Assembly: GCA_037951165.1 (NCBI GenBank)
Contig: JBBDHG010000015.1
Location: 3,277,501-3,341,500 of the forward strand
DNA: 64,000 bases
Direction of reading: 5' to 3'
DNA from: Lophius americanus
Taxonomy: Eukaryota; Chordata; Actinopteri; Lophiiformes; Lophiidae
The notes beneath the pieces were generated by a model. It had not been told where the DNA came from, made no database searches, and was given only the letters and a program-made list of their open reading frames with translations. Each line of letters starts with the position of its first letter. The stretch's first letter is position 1. This document shows, in pieces, positions 36,045 to 47,600 of the stretch. The translations under genes were made by a program, and so were the position numbers.

Positions 36045-36842
36045 TTTTAGTAAAGAGAACCCAAAACATATATGGTTAGGGATCATGTCCTAGTTAACTG
36101 TTGTTTTCATGGCTAACATTTCATACATGTTTTAAAACTTGAGGTTGAGGTTTCTGGATTAGCTTACATATTCGATCACTATACATTACATGCAAAACTA
36201 AGTCATCATTTCTCAGAAAGACTATAAATTGGGTATAAAAATTGCAAAAGTCCATAATTTTTTACCCTAACCACCTACATCAGAATGTTAAATAAGGCTC
36301 CTCTATCCAGATAAGCACCAACATGTTATAGGTTCTTTCTTGGACCGTTCATCATCCCTCCACAAATATTTTAGAAATTCATCCTATAATTTTTGTGTAA
36401 TCATCCCAACACTGGAAACCAACACACCCAGAACCTCCTTAGTGGAGATAATCAAAAATTTATAACTGTCTGTGGACATTACACAAATATAGTTATGTTT
36501 GGTTAGGTTTAGTGGAGGATTGTGGTTTGGGTTAAAATTACTGCTTTCCTCCGGTAAGGAATTCTCCTCAGTGGGACAGAACTGCTTGCTTTAGGTTAGG
36601 GAATGATTGTGGTCATGGTTAAGCTGAACCAAAGTTGAGTGATGATAACAGAAGGAACAATGTGGCCTCAATGGAAATGGATGGAGTCAGCAAAGGGAGA
36701 CAGGAGAAACAGAAGGAAGTGTATCTGATGAACTTAATGTGAAAATCAGATATAAAATCTGTAGCGCTGTTTTATGAGACACACCAGGGGTAAACTCGTA
36801 AAAGTGAGACACAGAGAGAAAAACAATGAGACGATATCTTAA
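36045..36842. other. Unique sequence, no gene recognised
   Basis: AT-rich sequence without a supported exon or repeat. Confidence 0.45.
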
Positions 36843-36892
36843 TAAGATAAGATAAACCTTTATTAGCCCCACAACGGGGAAATTGCAGGAGA
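36843..36892 (-). mobile_element. LINE-type 3' tail with GATAA repeat, minus strand
   Basis: AAGATAAGATAAACCTTTAT then TAGCCCCACAACGGGGAAAT is the reverse of a common fish retroelement tail (stem CCCC...GGGG, then ATAAAGGT and a short TCTTA repeat). Similar tails stand at 37,208-37,232 and 43,361-43,414 in the plus orientation. Confidence 0.6.
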
Positions 36893-37207
36893 TGAGAGAG
36901 ATCTACTGTGACAATATCAGTAATCAACATTATAGCAAAAGTTACTACAAGAACATTTTCTCCCTCATTACCCCAACAGAACTAGACCTACGCTTTCATC
37001 CTGACAGCATATATATGTGTGTGTGTATGTTTATGTCACATATCTGCATACTCTTCACGAGCTCTACTGATCATCTGCTTCCGGACACTGAACGCATCTT
37101 AGTCACTAATTTAGAGATGTACCTTGTAATACAAGTTTTTCTTTCTTGTTTGTTATTTACACAGATGTATTTGCACCATGTATGCACCTGCTCCTATGAC
37201 ACCTTCA
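36893..37207. other. Sequence between two opposed LINE tails
   Basis: About 315 bases bounded by tails in opposite orientation. The plus-strand frame at 36,883-37,320 (145 codons) spans both tails and so is not a gene. The segment may be body sequence of a retroelement copy; I recognise no domain. Confidence 0.4.
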
Positions 37208-37232
37208 TTTTTCCACGGGGATTAATAAAGTG
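37208..37232 (+). mobile_element. LINE-type 3' tail fragment, plus strand
   Basis: TTTTCCACGGGGATTAATAA followed by AGTGG is the plus-strand version of the tail at 36,843-36,892, without the TCTTA repeat. Confidence 0.5.
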
Positions 37233-37329
37233 GTCCGTTGAATCACTAGGACCAAATTGGAGAAATGGATTGCAAGAATCCATTAGACAAACAATATTTT
37301 TTGTAAAAAAAATTCTCTAGCGAATAAAA

Positions 37330-37445
37330 AGGTGCAAGTGTGGCTCAGATGGTAGAGCGGTCGTCAACTTATCAGAAGGTTTGGTGGTTCGATCCCAAGC
37401 CCTTCCGGTTGTTACCAATGGCTTTTCCATCGATGTGTGAATGAT
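37330..37445 (+). mobile_element. tRNA-derived SINE head with good A and B boxes
   Basis: The A box TGGCTCAGATGG (37,341-37,352) and B box GGTTCGATCCC (37,386-37,396) both match RNA polymerase III internal promoter consensus, at tRNA-like spacing. The usual SINE neighbours GTAGAGCGGTCGTC and CATCGATGTGTGAATG are present. It has the best preserved promoter of the SINE copies here. The body after about 37,440 is lost, so it is probably not mobile. Confidence 0.8.
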
Positions 37446-38094
37446 AATTTGAAATCCCAGATTTTTGGGGGATATGATAAAGCCAAGACAAGTCTTTCTT
37501 TTCTCCCTTTATATAATCTGAACTGAAACAGTTAACGATACTCAACAAGTAGTCTTGCAAGTAAGTCTTGCATCTGTATTGCTCCATTGTTCTTCTTCAC
37601 CGTATGTCAGGGGTCATAGCAACGTTCCCCTGTGAGATCCCTCTTTATTCCCGCTCTACATTTTGCACACAGGGCAGTAATGCTACAATGGAAAAAAATA
37701 TATTGTGCAAGAGGTTTGCAAACCTTTTTTCCAGTGTGTACATTTCTTACATTCATGTTAAAAGAATAACATGCAGCAGAAAGCAGATAATCATGAGGAA
37801 AATTTAACATTTGGAGCAGCAGAATGGTGCTTTTAATTCAGGGAAAAGTGGAAAAAAAAAACGTGTCCCTGCTGCCAAGCAACACAACTTAGTTGCCAAT
37901 ACCAGCCAATACCATCCCTTTCGTCTCTGGTATTTCATCAATTTGTGGAGATTTGTCAAAGTCAGTTGTCTTGAACGCGGAAATGTTTGCCCCGCCTGCA
38001 TGTTGTAGGGAACAGCTTTAAGCATAACAAGTGCTCCTGAAACCACTACCATTAGTCAATCATTGGATTACAGAGAGTTTTATTTGCTTTGAAG
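37446..38094. other. Unique sequence, no gene recognised
   Basis: Short open frames on both strands only. Confidence 0.45.
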
Positions 38095-38215
38095 TGGAGC
38101 ATCTCATGGGTGGGGCACATATTTTAAGCATCAATATCGCTCTATCAGGTAAATTTAATTGAAATAAGCCAAAATCATGATGAGATGAATATTTGATTAC
38201 TTGTGCAGCCCTGAT
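38095..38215 (-). mobile_element. Possible end of a hAT-type non-autonomous element, minus strand
   Basis: Read in reverse, the right edge begins CATCAGGGCTGCACAAGTAA and is followed by AT-rich text with TCATCATGATTTT and GAGCGATATTGATGC, a pattern common to fish elements that start CAGGGCTGCAC. I found no matching opposite end. Confidence 0.4.
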
Positions 38216-39374
38216 GTTTAGTTTGCAAGTTAAACCCTGGCTGTATGCCTTGCTTTATCTCTGCTCTGAGCTCTGCACTCAAATATAAATAGGACCGATA
38301 GAGCTTGTGTTTTCTATCATGGAAACAGACACTCAAAATGAGGGTTTATAATAAAATGTGGTAAACACTTGACCAGACCACTCCACTGATCTTGAACCGA
38401 ACACATAACATAATCTAAGACCCTGAGCTTCAGCTGTTTATTTATTAAATAACCCAGAGCAGTCAAAATGGCTGATCATCTAAACACAGCTTGATTTCCA
38501 TAAGAACCCTCTAAATATAAACAGCCATTCCTGCTAGAGCTAACGGTACTAAGTCAATTTATCCTTCCAGTTTTTAAATAAAGTTTCCTGCTGTCATTAT
38601 CTGCTGGTCATAAGTAAATAACTTCAGATGAAGTCGTCCACAGGCATTTGAGGCAGCAGGTATAATCAGATTGTATATTTACCACACTATGTTCACATAT
38701 TTTTGGAGAAGTGAGTTATTGTATATGATCCTGTCCAAGGACAAAAGAAAAACCTCTAGCTTTTGGTTTCCACGGTCTGTGTATCATATCGTATGAATAA
38801 ATCTGACCATGATATCCAGATTCTCTTTTTTAAATACCATTAAATTCTCAACAGAGAAAGCAGCTAGCAGCAATTTTTTTTTTAGAAAGAAGCCTAGCAT
38901 TAAAAAGCACATACATCCAGTTAGTGGGCAGCGGGTAAACAAAGCGTAGTTTTGTAGTCTGTTCAAACCAAATGCGAAAGAACGGATGGAATCGTAAGCA
39001 ACGTTGTCAAATCCAATACTCACTCATACTTCTCTCCATTATTTGGTAAAAACAAATTAATGCATGATATTGAAATATTTGTCTATTTTCCCTTTCCATG
39101 ACGCAGTCAAAAGTCAATCTTGCTCATCATGTAAGTAATTATTTGGCTGCTTTGGGATTGACATTCAATCTCTCTGAGGATGTATTGAGGTGATCTGGAT
39201 TATCAGTATTTCTCTCAGACTTCGTTTGGGCTGTCAACCGTTAAAGTAGAACACTGTCATGTACTCAGTGTGGACAAACGCTATGAGCAGACCAGTAGGA
39301 GAGGCAGAGAATGAAGAAAGGAATAATAAATATAAAATAAAGTTTTTTTGTTTTCCACAAATACTGGATAGTCT
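38216..39374. other. Unique sequence, no gene recognised
   Basis: AT-rich sequence with nothing supported. Confidence 0.45.
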
Positions 39375-39410
39375 GGATACTGGTGGTGGTGGTTGATGAC
39401 AGATGATGAT
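39375..39410 (+). repeat. Dispersed GGTGG-type repeat, copy 1 of 4
   Basis: GGATACTGGTGGTGGTGGTT followed by GATGACAGATGATG. The first 26 bases align with 63,498-63,523 with few mismatches. Related copies lie at 49,468-49,550 and 58,111-58,250. Confidence 0.5.
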
Positions 39411-40259
39411 AGTATGTGGCTGAACTTGAAATACCTGAAGTATCAGAAGCATAATATAATGTAATATAATATACAGGTATACATAATAATGTATGTCATA
39501 CCATTATGTTTATCCCTTTTACTTGATGCTATAACCATTTTTCTCCTAATTATATCCATTTACTTAAATTTATTTTTTTCTATCCAGTATTTATTACATA
39601 ACATATAGCTAGAAAAATCAAGTACATTAAATGCAGGAGAAGCATTTAATAAATCATGTTATTAGATTGTTTTATTTGAAATGAAAAACTCTAATCTATA
39701 TATTATAATTAAATTTATTAGTTTTAGATTTTGGATTAAGTTTGTTTCATATTCCCAGAAAATATTAAACTATTACATCTTTCAAACTATTGCAAATTTT
39801 ATCTGACTGGATCCAGAAGTTAAGAGCAATGTTGACCTCTAAGTACATAGACACAAACACTGAGTCTGTCTACAGTCTGTACTAATTAAGCTAAGTATTG
39901 AACCGTGAAGAACTCTTAACCCCCCTTGACCGGAGAGTTGAAATGTTTGACATTGCTGCATTAACCTTATTGACGCAATTTTCAAGTAATGCGAGTCAAC
40001 TGATACATTCCAAACTCTGAAACCTGTGTTTTTGCTCCAATTTCTCTCCTGATTTGTTATTTCAGACTGGGGCTGAAGGCTGACTGAGCACATTCAGCAT
40101 CACATCTGCCAGGAGGAGGATACTAGAGCTTTCCTTCTGCCTCTCCTAACATCTGATATTAGTTCCATGTTATAGACTCAGCTTAAAGTAGCTCGACGTG
40201 TGTTCCCTCCATGTTTCTGTTTGTCCCTTAGTGATACTCCTCTCTCACTGCTTTTGCAG
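39411..40259. other. AT-rich sequence leading to a pyrimidine-rich tract
   Basis: Mostly AT-rich to 39,800. From 40,110 the plus strand becomes pyrimidine-rich up to the AG at 40,258-40,259. Confidence 0.45.
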
Positions 40260-40390
40260 GGTATTTGTCCGTCTATGAACCCTTGCCGGCCTCAAAACAG
40301 TCATCCAAGCTATACAGCAGCTTAGCCAGTGGAAGAACGCTGGGCGTGGTGCCAGCCAGCCGGGGCGCCAGTTGGGCAGTCCATCAGTAG
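40260..40390 (+). CDS. Possible terminal exon (open segment after a strong splice acceptor)
   Basis: A long pyrimidine tract ends in TTTTGCAG at 40,252-40,259. From 40,262 one frame is open for 42 codons (beginning YLSVYEPLPASKQSSKLYSS) to a TAG at 40,388-40,390. The stretch is less AT-rich than its surroundings and its complexity continues to about 40,560. A 42-codon open frame can occur by chance and I recognise no protein family, so a conserved non-coding element is an equal alternative. If it is an exon, it belongs to a gene whose other exons lie outside the window or went unrecognised. Confidence 0.2.
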
Positions 40391-41289
40391 CATTAAAGAC
40401 ATGTTATCCACCCGAGTTTATCCGTTTGGCTTTGAGCCGCGATCCCCTGATCAAGCCTCACCATGCCATCCCTCAACTCACTCAGGGGCCCAGGGTAAAG
40501 TGCACCGAGTCCCCTTTTTGCTTTATCAGCATGGCACCGAGGCATCCAGCCCGCTGCTGTAGGTCTCTTAAAACATGTACACAAATAAGTTAGGAGGGTG
40601 CTGGAAATAACCGCTTTCTCATCTTCAGCCAAGATGTCCTCCCGCTCAGGTCATTGTCTTTAAAGGGACAGGGCACTGAGAAAGCCAGCCATGGCTGACC
40701 TCTACCCATTCTCTTTTTCATTAATACAAAGTCAGCATAGTTTGTTTAACCCTCCAGTGACATAAATAGATTAAGAGCTTTAACAGAGGCTTAAAAGGAC
40801 CATTTGTTTCCTGTTATACTTAGCCTTAAAACGGACATGGTACATTTTTCTCACAGCTAAAGATATTACTGTTACTCCTCTGATTCTGAATATGGAGGAT
40901 TTGTGCTAAAACTCATCCTCATTCTTTTTGCTTTGTCAAATGGTCATGGCCGTGTGTGTCGACTGCTGATGGTGAATGGTCTTATTGTCATTCAAGGGTC
41001 AATGCTGAAGCATAAAGTAGCAGTCAGTAACACAAACCACACTTCTCCCTCACCATCATTCAGTACGGCTTCGCTTTATCCTTCCAATCATGCGTGTGTG
41101 TTTGATTGAGCTAAAACTTATCACTACAGCCAATCCTGGATTTCAATATTTCATTTTTCACACTCAGAATATTCTTCAGCTAGAGTACCGTAAACGCATA
41201 CACCCATAAGCCATAACATTGAAACAACCTGCTTGAAAAGGTCTACGCTGTTGTTCTAAACAGAAAGGGTATATCACTGAAAAGGTCCC
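40391..41289. other. Unique sequence, no gene recognised
   Basis: 40,391-40,560 remains high in complexity and may be part of the same block as the possible exon. The rest is ordinary AT-rich sequence. Confidence 0.4.
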
Positions 41290-41400
41290 AATCACCTGCA
41301 TTGTACAAGCAATTCCAATGATTGAACTCCTCAAATTAAACGTGAAGTTAAATTAAAAAAAACAGTGGTTTTCGTAATGAAGCTCCCCCTAATGTTTAAA
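41290..41400 (+). repeat. Dispersed repeat, copy 2 of 2 in this window
   Basis: CACCTGCATTGTACAAGCAA and GATTGAACTCCTCAAATTAA match 18,750-18,860 in order and orientation with scattered substitutions. Family unknown. Confidence 0.65.
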
Positions 41401-41780
41401 ATACGAACAATTAGATTGAAATATGATATATACAAAATAGATGATCAAATTTTGACTTGAGTAATTATGGCTCAAGACCTTCTGGAAATAAAGCTCCCCA
41501 TGTTATCAGAAATACACAACCAACGTTTCAGGAAATCAATCAAGTTCTGAGGATACTTTCACTTCATACTTTCACAGTATGATAAGTTAATCATACTGTC
41601 ATAATGCTCATTGTTGTCATTCTGTTGGAGGCATATTTTGGAGGCAAAATGCAAAACACAACCTTTTTTTGACAATATATGCGATGAACATGGGGGAAAT
41701 TCATCAGAAATTAAATTTAGAATATTTTTTATCAAACTCTGTGATTACTTTCAAAATAATTATAACATGTCTTTGTTTGG
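41401..41780. other. AT-rich spacer
   Basis: Nothing recognised; two overlapping short frames at 41,611-41,869 are chance. Confidence 0.5.
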
Positions 41781-42072
41781 AGCTGTCCGTTAGGGTGAAG
41801 AAAGAGCTGAGTTGTAAGGCTCCTTCATGTCGAACGCAGCCAATTGAGGTGGTTCGGGCATCTGGTTAGGAGGCCCCCAGGACACCTCCCTTTGAAAGTA
41901 TTTCAGGCACGTCCAGTCCCCTAGTTCGATCCACGATTCACTGAAGGGACTATACAGTATATCTCAACTGGCCTGGGAACACCTCCGGATGCCCCAGGAT
42001 GAGCTGGAGAGTTTTGCTGGGGAGAGGGATCTCCTCTTCTATCCTTCCTATGAGGATGGGAAGAAAATGGAC
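41781..42072 (+). mobile_element. 3' end of a Rex-type non-LTR retrotransposon, internally deleted
   Basis: The first part encodes VKKELSCKA. After a deletion the frame reads QLRWFGHLVRRPPGHLPLKV, then QLAWEHLRMPQDELESFAGE, the C-terminal region of a fish LINE polymerase. It ends in a tail with GGAAGAAAATGGACGGATC, where intact copies run into a GATGG repeat. Frameshifts separate the blocks. It joins in order to the part of the same family found at 56,110-56,442. Confidence 0.82.
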
Positions 42073-42153
42073 GGATCGAGATTAATTGAGAATGTGTTCA
42101 AAGTTAATACGTTATAGATTAAGATGATGCCTGTTTTTTGAGAAGACACCTTT

Positions 42154-42184
42154 AATGGACTACTTTTAGAGGAAGTAGTCCATT
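42154..42184. repeat. Perfect 12-bp hairpin
   Basis: AATGGACTACTT (42,154-42,165) is the exact reverse complement of AAGTAGTCCATT (42,173-42,184), with a 7-nt loop. It lies about 80 bases after the LINE tail. Confidence 0.85.
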
Positions 42185-42754
42185 CAGAAATAAAATATGC
42201 ATGCCTTTGACCAGTGTAAGAATTGTCTCTCAAGTAGATATTTTTTCCGATATTTCTTCTCATTCAGCAATTGTGAGCCTTGGGAATAGTTCCCCCGTCC
42301 TCTCCAAGTCATTGTGAAATAAATGTGAATGGAATCTTCAATAATAGCCACGACTGCCATACCTACAGCAAACACAGAAGCAAACTCTGTTTGGCATTTA
42401 CAGGGCTGAAGGTCTCTCCAGTGTCCTTTTAGATGGTTGCTGAATGAGCTTTGATGGAAGGTTGAATGAGGATTTGTTGAAGTTGAGAAAGATATTGCCG
42501 ATGTATGTGCACGGTGAATGGGTACATGGCACTTTATGCGTTGGAGTCCACCTTGACAGTACTCACATGAGCTGGCAACATGTGGGCATTCAGCCTCGAG
42601 AGTACAGTAGTCATTGATTTTGAATAGTGGCTCATACAAACATCGGAAAATCAATGGCGTTCTTTCCTTAGATCCGCCACCCACACATCTCCACATACAT
42701 CTGGATGTAATATCCATAACTTTGTTTTTTTGGATTATCTTCTTCTTCCTTCTG
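42185..42754. other. Unique sequence with an unassigned minus-strand open frame
   Basis: A 177-codon frame on the minus strand (42,717-42,184) has a cysteine-rich first third, but no domain that I recognise and no splice or promoter context. I do not annotate it as a gene. Confidence 0.35.
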
Positions 42755-42920
42755 CTCTTCCAATTTTAGGGGTCACCACAGCGGATAGTGTCGTTCCAAA
42801 TACTGATTTGGCAGTTTTTACATGGGATGCCCTTCCTGAAACAACCCATTTATCCGGACCGACAATAGAAGTACACTAGCTTGTGGCCCCCATTTGGCTG
42901 GGTTCGTTTTTGTAAGCGTA
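42755..42920 (+). mobile_element. Fragment of an unclassified fish interspersed repeat
   Basis: TTTTAGGGGTCACCACAGCG, GATTTGGCAGTTTTTACATG, GGATGCCCTTCCTGA, ACCCATTTATCCGGACCGAC and CCCCATTTGGCTGGGTTC follow a widespread teleost repeat in order. The part that normally follows (a gggattcgaaccc-type segment) is missing. Confidence 0.65.
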
Positions 42921-42949
42921 TGATGAGCGGAAAAAAAGAATAGTTTCTA

Positions 42950-43414
42950 GCGTAGCTTAGAAAATGCTCTTTTTTCCCCCGAGGGTAACGGGTCCTCTTC
43001 CGTGGAGAACCCTATGTTGCGCTGCCATGTTTTATGATAAACCGATCACGGGCTTTAAAAAGGGCTTTCGGCAGTTTTTAATTTGTACTGGTGGAGAGAC
43101 GATGAAGAAACATTTTGCCTCTAAAAACCAGCGAGAAAGCAGATGCTTAAAAAAGTGTGTTGAAAGCTTTTTACATTTTTGTTTTGACAAATGAAGAATC
43201 CTAAGCCTACTTATTATTGGCAAAAGATAAAGCAACGGACGGTCCATCATTGTCTGAAAAAAAGAAACGTGGATATCCAACTCTTGACGGGTTGAGCCCG
43301 AGTTTGTAGCGTTTTCTCCGCAGTGGTTACCTAAGAAAGGTTCGCGGAAGAAGATGACCTGCAATTTTCCCATTTTGTAACTAATAAAGGTTTATCTTAT
43401 CTTATCTTATGGCT
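42950..43414 (+). mobile_element. Unclassified retroelement-like copy with LINE-type tail and (CTTAT)n
   Basis: The segment ends in CTGCAATTTTCCCATTTTGT, AACTAATAAAGGTTTATCTT and a CTTAT repeat (to 43,414), the same tail type as at 36.8 and 37.2 kb. Upstream are GCTGCCATGTTTTATGATAA and GTTTTCTCCGCAGTGGTTAC, which recall fish interspersed sequence. No coding domain is visible. A retroposed non-autonomous element is the likeliest reading; the left end is uncertain. Confidence 0.5.
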
Positions 43415-44008
43415 CTAGTGCCATCCTACTTCCTGGTTCGTGGGGATTTTTGGACCGAATGCTTGCTAAATCATCTTTGCTGCGTGGTGTTGCAATCGCT
43501 TCAGTGCAATGCGATCGTCTATCGACCACTGAGTTGAATCTCCCGGGGGACTGCACTGACCAATGGTTTCAATATTTTCAAGAGTCTTCTTCTTCATGTG
43601 AATTTGATTCTTGAAGGCCACTGTAGATCTATAGAGCTGACATGGAATACAGGTTACACACTTGAACTTCAAAGCTAGGTGACACTAAATTTGACACACT
43701 ACATCTTTTAACCTAGACTTCAACAGTAGACAACAGTAGTAGCTGAACAATGAACATATTGCTGGATGCAAGAATTAAGGTTAGACCGGTTGGAGGGTCA
43801 TCCAACCATCCAGGTAGTAAGGAGTTACAGATGCATTTTGCACCGTGTAATTGGTTTCTTCAACTTGCTTATTATGACATTTTAAGGCTCATTTTTAGGA
43901 CTATTCGCCCTTACACCCAGATGGTCTAGTCTAGCGGCCCTCAATAGGCAGTCCGCATCTGGCCGGCGAGCTACCTATCTGTGGACCCTGAGCTGACTGG
44001 TGACAGGT
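43415..44008. other. Unique or degraded repeat sequence
   Basis: No gene. CTATCTGTGGACCCTGAGCT (about 43,974-43,993) has a repeat-like look next to the inverted-repeat element that starts at 44,009. Confidence 0.4.
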
Positions 44009-44629
44009 GGGTTTACGTGGACAGCCTAATTCCGATAAGATTTGTGAAAAGACTACTTATTGGAAAGACAATGCTTCATGTAAACACCCCTTTTCTGAAT
44101 GGAAAGAACCTTACAAAATTATAATTCATTCCTTTGCAAGGAGGTAATCAAAATCCTTTTGGAATGCTTTTCCGATAGGCAGTCGCTGCGTGTAAACGCT
44201 GTATCGGAAAGCTTTCTGTTCGAGTTGAATCTGCGCATGCCCAGCGTCGTGACTTAATTCAGCGCCGCGACGCATTTTAAATACGGCGACTTCAAGTACT
44301 GGTCTTCTTCGGAGAGTGATCTATTGATCTATATAATATTTTAACATATTTTGACAGTTAAATGGGCGAAAAGTCACTATCGCGCATGCCCTCTTTGTCG
44401 TATTCTTCTTCTGGGCGGATGTTGGCGGTTGGCGCCCAACTCACCCAAGCATTATCGCCACCTTATGAACAGGGTAGTGTAGATTATCTGCGCATGTATG
44501 AAAGTGTTTCCGATTAGGTGAGTCGATGCATGTAAACACCGTATCGGATTCATTTTGGAAAGGTTTAATTTGGAGAGGAGCAAAGCGTCCCATATAAACT
44601 GGTTTGGTCAGCATGTGTAAATGGGCTGT
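44009..44629. mobile_element. Non-autonomous DNA transposon (MITE-like) with internal palindromes
   Basis: The left end GGGTTTACGTGGACAGCC and the reverse of the right end AGCCCATTTACACATGCTGA share imperfect terminal similarity. Inside, a palindrome-framed unit TCCGAT...ATCGGA occurs twice in the same orientation (44,171-44,208 and 44,509-44,548), each carrying a TGTAAAC core, with GCGCATG nearby. TCTTCTTCTGGGCGGATGTT and GCCACCTTATGA match the middle of a repeat family I know from many fish. There is no coding capacity. I cannot decide between Harbinger-like and hAT-like. Confidence 0.65.
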
Positions 44630-47600
44630 CATCTCCATGCCAACGATGCGCTGATAGGCTGTTACTAGGTCAATGACACAACAACAAAAAGCAACAGAGT
44701 GCTCACTCAGAGTAGCCTGGGTGTTGGGTAAGCCCAAGAAGCCTTTTCTCTCATTAAGGAGCAGTGTTTGACACAAAATAGTTTTTCATGCACTTTGATT
44801 CCTGAGATCTTGATATATTTGTTTACCAAAGCATTCTTTGGAGGATTTTGTTTTATTTGAGTGTTTATTTGGAGTTATGTCAAAATAGAAATGGCATTTT
44901 CATTTTATTTTTGTATTTTTTTTTTTGTTGTTTTGAAAGAAAGGGACATTTTGCTTTGATTATAACATTATTATGGCTTGTGGCTTGACCGATTATAATA
45001 AATGGCCTTTTAGCTTGTTGGAGAAAAAAATGTGTGGACCTTTAAGATTTGTATTTGGGTACCCCTGGTCTTGTCTATCACATTTCCTCTAAAACCACCG
45101 CACAAAATTCAATGACATTTGACTTGTGTCTCGTGGGCATGCTAATGTTGTGGACTTCATAACTGCTTGCTTATTTATATGCACAATTTTTATTTTGACA
45201 TTGTTTACGTTCACCTCATACGCGTTGAAATATTCAGAGGTGTTTTTATTTTGCATTGGAAATCGGTCGATAGATTCCAGTGTTGAGCAGTATTTTCTAA
45301 TCCCGTTATTCCACTTCCTCACATTGAGAGCTGGTAAAATCAACAGCAAGGTGATAAGTCAAAGGTAGTTAATGGTTTGAACCTTATTTTGGGTTCAAAT
45401 TAAAGCTTATAAACTTGGAGCTGCACCATAAAGTACACCATAAAGTACAGGGATATAAGAATCTTATTATATATTTCTCAGTTTGGGTTGTGGATGATTG
45501 TTGTTGATCATTTGAAGTACAGTGGCAGCCTCTGAATATTTTTTCCCTTTGTTTCAAATATATTTTGTTGCAAAATTTCCTACTAGTATTATGCAGCTCT
45601 CACACCATAGCATTGCATATAAATCAAGTCATCAGAAAAATGTTCCAAAAATAAGTTTTGGGCGAGCTGTGCCCCCGATCTCTGGCTTAGGGGGGCTTAT
45701 TATGAGCTTGAATGGCCCAGGGTACAGAATAAAAGATAGTCTTACTGTTAGAAAGTTTGCAGGAAGCATTCTTAGGTCTGAACCTGAGGGCCTGTCGAGG
45801 ACAAACTTGTCAGAAAGAATATATGACAATGAAGAAGAAAAGGGTGAAACGGCTTGTGCTGTGGTTGGCTATTGAAGGTTGGGAACAAGTAACACAAAAA
45901 GACAGCAGAGGTCACCTGGAAAAATGTTTCCTGTTATTGCTCGACTAATTACCAAGCCGAGCTGGTAAAATCTTCTGATCAATTCAAGTTAAATTAGAGT
46001 TCAATTCCTCTTCAATTCTTTAAACAACCGTTTTCTTTTTTTTTAAATAGAACTTAATTCAGGCAGATGAAATAGCACATGAGATTTTACATAATAACAT
46101 TAACGAAGGGGAGAGCTTTGGGCTGCAGTTGAACCTGTTTGAAATTTGTAAGATCCAGTTTGTAATCAAGGTCTGTCTGTGTGAAAGCTTGAGCCCTTTT
46201 ATTTGTCACTGGTGTGAAACGCCCAAAGGTGGAACTTTTCTCTTAATCTGTTCTGACGAGGTAGAAAATGTTCACAATACAAACAAAGCATGCTGTACCA
46301 CGTGACCCAGAGTGTGCATGTGTGTAAGTGTGTGTTGCCCAAAGGTGCTGTACAGTACAAAGATTTCTTTCCTCATGGCAATGGCATTCCCTGTGTGAAA
46401 GCACTGAAGCAGTGTACGGTGGGGGGGCATCAAGAGTTCACACCCTCTTGGGGAGCATTAAGGATGCAGCATTAGTCCCATTTACAACATTAAATCATCC
46501 GTGCAGCCCTGGATAGAGGCAAGAATTAGACAACAGAGAAATGGAGGGAAGAAAGAAGTAGAAGAAATTAAAAACATTCTGGTAGGAAAATAAATATTTC
46601 CCTTTGGTGCTGAAAAATAATTCCAATTCCAACTGCAATTTACAAATCAAAAGAGCTTTATCTTCTTTTGATAAAGTAAAATAAAAAATATCAACCTTTC
46701 ATAGTGAATGAAGCTTTGTGATACAGCAGAGATGTCACAGCACATTACTTTAAATGAAAAGGGAAGAGAAATTGAGACGAAATCATATAATTCTTATCAT
46801 AAACTTAATTTATATAGAACTCTTCAGAGTTACAAAGTACTTTTTAGGACAAAATATGTACGGCTATGTGAATATAATGCATAAAAAGGCTTGAGAAATG
46901 ATGAAATTCAGACCAAAACCTCCTCTGAAATATGTATAATAACAACAACAACAAGAATGTTCTAAAAGAGATTTAAAAGACAGTAAGGAGCTTGGTGGTC
47001 GGATCTCATCAGGGAGATTGTACTTGTCATGTGAAAATCAATCGACTCCTGACTCCTGAACCAAAAAAGCAATTTTTTAGGCACTTTTTATGTAAAAATG
47101 TAAGCTTGTCCGGGATCAAATAGTGGAAGGATTAAGAAGAATGAGATACTAATAAGATAAAAAAAATGCCAAAAATGAAGTCTAATACACCATACAGAGC
47201 TCATAGCACTTAGAAAAATAGTAACAGCATTTCGGGAATATATGTGTTTTTACATTTTATAGTAGGTGGCAGCCAGTGTTTCTGTGTAATACCATACCAC
47301 ATACTTTGTTTGAGTGTGGACTTGAATTTCCTACCACCAACCAGTTATACATAAGGTTACAAAACTCACTCTTGAAATACAGTAAACAAGAGGTTTACAA
47401 GGTTTATAGATGTTGATTCTAAGGTGACTCTTCATGTCACCCCCTACTTCCTGTGTGTGAGCCTTAAAATACTATATTTTCCTTGCAACAGGTGTATTTT
47501 CAGAGTTGTGTTTGATTTATGAATTAGTTTAATAAATTACTTCAAGCACCTGGTACTGAGTAGGAAAATTCCGTATTTCCAAGATCTGACGGAACATAGG

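Noticed and set aside
36883..37320. 145-codon plus-strand frame
   Set aside because: It runs through a retroelement tail and has no domain.
45522..45875. 117-codon plus-strand frame with a mixed, gene-like composition
   Set aside because: The opposite strand is also open over 45,632-45,829; no motif, splice sites or homologue known to me.
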